DNA of 8,573 nt, taken from positions 1 through 8,573 of the forward strand of contig JAKDMR010000068.1 in assembly GCA_030452275.1 (NCBI GenBank), read 5' to 3'. Below, one piece after another: positions 5,928-8,573 of the stretch. The position numbers were made by a program, and so were the translations under genes. The notes under the pieces were generated by a model. The model was not told where the DNA came from. It made no database searches and was given only the letters and a program-made list of their open reading frames with translations. This stretch comes from Candidatus Nitrosocosmicus sp. (GTDB lineage Archaea; Thermoproteota; Nitrososphaeria; Nitrososphaerales; Nitrososphaeraceae). Each line of letters opens with the position of its first letter. Within the stretch, counting starts at the first letter, position 1.

Positions 5928-7352
5928 CTATTTCCTTGAATACTGAACACAGCCTTCTAAAAATCTATCTGAGAAAGTTGAATTCATAAAATGAGTATGC
6001 ATATATGATGCAATGCTGTTATGAGCATGGAAACCGTCTCTCCCATCCATGATGCCTTTTCCTTTTTTTAAGTCATAAATCAATTCTAAATCGGCGTTGT
6101 TAACAACTACATTTGAATAATGAAATTCATGACCTCTCACATTCCGTAACTTTCCAAGATAGGTTCGGTTACTCTTTAACAAAGCCTCTGTATATCCTAG
6201 GGTAACTTTACTTGTCATAATGGTATCTGCATCAAATAATCCCACCATTCTGTGCTTTTTTTTCCTGTTCTTATAACCTGAAATTGTCTTCGTTAAATAC
6301 ATTAATCCTCCACATTCGGCATAAATCGGTATGTCTTTCTGTGCTAAATCCAAGATTGACCTGCGCATATTAGAATTGTTTTCTAGTTTATCCGCAATTA
6401 CTTCGGGAAATCCACCCCCTAATATGATACCCGTTGTATCTTGTGAAACACAAGAGTCATCTAGAGGGCTGAAAAACTCTATCTTTGCTCTCTTGTGTAA
6501 CAAGTCTAAGTTATCCTGGTAGTAAAAATTAAAAGACTTATCTAATGCGACTAATATTTTTACTTTTGAATCAAGTAATTTTTTAGATTCTTGATATATA
6601 GATTTCCTTTTTACGAAGTCCAATGAAAACTTTTCAATTTTTGATTTATCTGGATAATTTATTTCCTTACCTATCTGGATAATCTTTTCAAAATCTAGAT
6701 GTTCAGCAATAATCTTGGAATTATTTGTGATAATATCCTGTAATTTGGCGTTTAATTCCATGCCTGGTATCAAACCCAGATGTCTTTCATGATAGATTAG
6801 GCTCTTATCATTAAATATCTTTCCTACAATCGGTATCTTAATTTTTGAGTCAAACGCTTCAACAATATATCTCAAATGCCGTTCACTTGCAATATTATTT
6901 AATATCACTCCTGAAATCCTGATTTTGCGATCAAATTTTATAAAACCTAAGGTGATCGCCGCCAATGACCTGGCTGCTTTTTTTGCATCCACAACTAATA
7001 GAATGGGCAGATCTAGTATCTTTGATACATGTGCAGTGCTTGTAAAATTGTTCCTTCCAGACATCCCATCATACAACCCCATTACCCCTTCCAATACCGT
7101 AAAATCAGAATCAATGGAATTTTCAAGATATGATTCCTTTAATCCATTTATCCCCATCAGCCATACATCGAGATTTCTCGATCGGCGCTTTGATATCATG
7201 TTATGATATGTTGGATCAATAAAGTCAGGGCCTATTTTGAATGGTTGAACCTTATATCCTCTTTTCAAAAGCCCCTGGATTATAGCAATTGATATTGTTG
7301 TCTTTCCAACCCCGCTGGTAATTCCTCCGATAACAATTCCCGGGGTTTTCAT
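5928..7352 (-). CDS. cbiA: Cobyrinate a,c-diamide synthase CbiA/CobB
   Basis: Amidates the a and c carboxylates of cobyrinate, using ATP and glutamine. The 474 residues comprise an N-terminal dethiobiotin-synthetase-like ATPase domain (about 1-230) and a C-terminal class-I-like glutamine amidotransferase domain (about 263-470). The ATPase part has the P-loop GGITSGVGKTT (9-19), KIGPDFIDPTYH (39-50) and EGVMGLYDG (88-96). Asp43, Asp46, Glu88 and Asp95 line up with acidic active-site residues described in Salmonella CbiA. The amidotransferase part has LGGGFPE (311-317), AECGGLMYL (345-353) with nucleophile Cys347, RGHEFHYS (406-413) and SYMHTHF (449-455), which supplies the His. Start ATG 7350-7352 follows a TATA-like box at leaderless spacing. 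It converges on cbiC and lies 136 bases after uvrC. The corrin intermediate could in principle be hydrogenobyrinate, but the cobalt-early neighbours argue for cobyrinate. Confidence 0.95.
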   Translation of the reverse strand: MKTPGIVIGGITSGVGKTTISIAIIQGLLKRGYKVQPFKIGPDFIDPTYHNMISKRRSRNLDVWLMGINGLKESYLENSIDSDFTVLEGVMGLYDGMSGRNNFTSTAHVSKILDLPILLVVDAKKAARSLAAITLGFIKFDRKIRISGVILNNIASERHLRYIVEAFDSKIKIPIVGKIFNDKSLIYHERHLGLIPGMELNAKLQDIITNNSKIIAEHLDFEKIIQIGKEINYPDKSKIEKFSLDFVKRKSIYQESKKLLDSKVKILVALDKSFNFYYQDNLDLLHKRAKIEFFSPLDDSCVSQDTTGIILGGGFPEVIADKLENNSNMRRSILDLAQKDIPIYAECGGLMYLTKTISGYKNRKKKHRMVGLFDADTIMTSKVTLGYTEALLKSNRTYLGKLRNVRGHEFHYSNVVVNNADLELIYDLKKGKGIMDGRDGFHAHNSIASYMHTHFMNSTFSDRFLEGCVQYSRK

Positions 7353-7374
7353 AATAGGATGTTGTCATGGACCA

Positions 7375-7386
7375 CTTAAAAATATT
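7375..7386 (-). promoter_or_regulatory. TATA-like box for cbiA
   Basis: The minus-strand sequence AATATTTTTAAG is centred about 28 bases before the cbiA ATG. That spacing predicts a leaderless or nearly leaderless transcript, independent of uvrC upstream. No Shine-Dalgarno is seen before this ATG, which agrees. Confidence 0.45.
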
Positions 7387-7488
7387 ATTTCAATGGGTTT
7401 TTTGTTTTCAGTCTTGTAATAAAAATACTAGTCCGCTAGAGATGGATAACCTCACGATGACTATTACTTGTGGCTAATGTATAATTAC

Positions 7489-8573
7489 TTATTGGTTCAA
7501 CTTTTTTTTTCTTAAATATCTGTTATATGTTAGACCAAATCTATGCGATTCATCTCTTATGTGTTGTAAAATTCTTAATGATTTCTTGTTTCGGGGGATT
7601 AGGATTGGAATGGTAGACAATATTGTGTAAACCTCTTCGTTCTCTTTGGCTAGGGAGACACAGTCGATCTCTTCTATGCCTATCTTTTTCAATGTTGTGG
7701 TTGCCACGCTTAAGTGACCTTTTCCACCATCAATTACAATCAAATCAGGAAATCTATCAATTCGCTTGTCATCTGGAACATCCCCAGAGATATTGTCAGG
7801 CGAATATCTTCTCCTTATAATCTCTTCCATCATCAAAAAGTCGTTTTGGAGTGAGACCTTTTTTATCTTGAATTTTCTATACCCACTCTTGTCTGGAACT
7901 CCATTCATGAATCGGGTACAAGCTCCAACAGCAAAATCATTTCCAAAATTTGAAATATCAAAACAATCAATAATGTATGGTAATCTTTTCAGTTTTAGTA
8001 ATATCTTTAGTTCATCAAGAGCAGGTTCATGATTCTTCTCGATATATGTTCTTAAATTGTTCAGTATCAATTGCATAATATTGTACTTGTTCGTATCGTT
8101 GGACTCGTAATGGTGTTCCTCTATGGAGTAATTAGAATCCATAGGAATTATTTTAACCTCCTTCCCGGTCATTTTGAACAAGACTTTCTGTAAATTTTTT
8201 TCTTCTCCGATACTTTTATTTAGATAGATAGCGTTGGGTACATTCGTACTAGAATGATAGTATTGGCATATGAAATTGTCTATGGAATTATCTCCTAACA
8301 AATCAAACTGATATTTTTTCATATCATTAATGACTCCGTTCTTGCTCATTAGTGTCATTACATGCATATTTTTTTGATTTTCATCCTCAATAAATCCAAT
8401 GTATTCCTCAACTTTGTAACCTTCAATAGGATTATTTTCCATTTTTTGATGCTGTAATAGATTTCGCAGCCTAGTTAGAGTATCTCTGATGAAAATAGCT
8501 CTTTCATAATCTTGTTTAACAGAGGCAATTTTCATTTCTGTCTCAAGTTTTTCGTAAAAATTCTCTAAGGTAT
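7489..8573 (-). CDS. uvrC: UvrABC nuclease subunit C, C-terminal part (partial at right edge)
   Basis: UvrC makes the two incisions around a DNA lesion in nucleotide excision repair, with UvrA and UvrB. The frame is open to the right edge, so the N-terminal GIY-YIG nuclease (3' incision) is outside the window. Visible in order are a UVR motif that contacts UvrB (about 8450-8570: YEKLETEMKIASVKQDYE, then RAIFIRDTL), the linker domain, and the RNase H-like endonuclease for the 5' incision. In the latter, counting from the Met at 8535, I see CFDISNFG (191-198, Asp193), YRKFKIK (219-225), NDFLMMEEIIRRRY (231-244), DLIVIDGGKGHL (264-275, Asp269) and IRDESHRF (326-333, His331), giving the Asp/Asp/His active-site set. 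The protein stops 15 residues after that His, without the (HhH)2 DNA-binding region usual at the UvrC C-terminus. The Met at 8535 is internal, not the start. Confidence 0.93.
   Translation of the reverse strand, partial: TLENFYEKLETEMKIASVKQDYERAIFIRDTLTRLRNLLQHQKMENNPIEGYKVEEYIGFIEDENQKNMHVMTLMSKNGVINDMKKYQFDLLGDNSIDNFICQYYHSSTNVPNAIYLNKSIGEEKNLQKVLFKMTGKEVKIIPMDSNYSIEEHHYESNDTNKYNIMQLILNNLRTYIEKNHEPALDELKILLKLKRLPYIIDCFDISNFGNDFAVGACTRFMNGVPDKSGYRKFKIKKVSLQNDFLMMEEIIRRRYSPDNISGDVPDDKRIDRFPDLIVIDGGKGHLSVATTTLKKIGIEEIDCVSLAKENEEVYTILSTIPILIPRNKKSLRILQHIRDESHRFGLTYNRYLRKKKLNQ

Noticed and set aside
7353..7488. Remnant of the UvrC HhH domain or a small gene between uvrC and cbiA
   Set aside because: After the uvrC stop the frame has further stops within a few codons, and I see no GIG-type hairpin signature; the segment looks like a promoter spacer.
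8533..8535. Met codon at 8535 as the true uvrC start
   Set aside because: The frame continues upstream to the window edge with residues that complete the UVR motif (TLENFYEKLETE), so this is an internal Met of a longer UvrC.
1..8573. CRISPR arrays, insertion sequences, tRNA or rRNA genes
   Set aside because: No regularly spaced repeats, no transposase motifs or terminal repeats, and no tRNA-like or rRNA-like sequence was seen on either strand.

Overview
The window is AT-rich archaeal DNA. It combines an archaeal Sm-like protein, a RecA/RadA-family ATPase fragment, TATA-like boxes about 25-28 bases before several starts, short or absent leaders, an anaerobic-type (Cbi) cobalamin pathway, bacterial-type MetK and UvrC. 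This mix fits an ammonia-oxidising thaumarchaeon (Nitrososphaeria), perhaps a low-GC soil lineage. The lineage is inferred from gene content; there is no rRNA gene to settle it.

Layout. Positions 1-287 (minus) hold the N-terminal part of a RadA-like ATPase that runs off the left edge, has an unusual Walker A motif and seems to have a frame problem at its start. A divergent promoter region (about 288-373) separates it from a plus-strand pair: an Sm-like RNA-binding protein (374-628) and S-adenosylmethionine synthetase metK (659-1828), followed by a T8 tract. Next on the plus strand come four corrin-ring genes: cbiD (1883-3067), a 241-base spacer with its own promoter, then the overlapping trio cbiG-cbiX-cbiC (3309-5846). 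Converging on them from the minus strand are cbiA/cobB (5928-7352), with its own apparent leaderless promoter, and, further right, the 3' part of uvrC (7489-8573, cut by the right edge).

How the genes work together. CbiX inserts cobalt into sirohydrochlorin (factor II). CbiG opens the lactone of cobalt-precorrin-5A and releases the two-carbon fragment. CbiD methylates C-1 of the product. CbiC moves the C-11 methyl to C-12 to give cobyrinate. CbiA amidates the a and c side chains. MetK makes the S-adenosylmethionine that CbiD and the pathway's other methyltransferases consume. CbiL, CbiF, CbiH, CbiE/T, CbiJ and the late adenosylation and amidation genes are not here and must lie elsewhere. UvrC (nucleotide excision repair) and the RadA-like protein (recombination or repair) are not obviously linked to cobalamin.

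The most interesting details are a two-domain CbiX whose N-terminal half has lost both metal-site histidines, a CbiG with an altered C-terminal glycine motif, a UvrC that ends without its C-terminal helix-hairpin-helix region, and the RadA-like ATPase with arginine in place of the Walker A lysine. I see no CRISPR, mobile element, RNA gene or clearly new multi-gene system.
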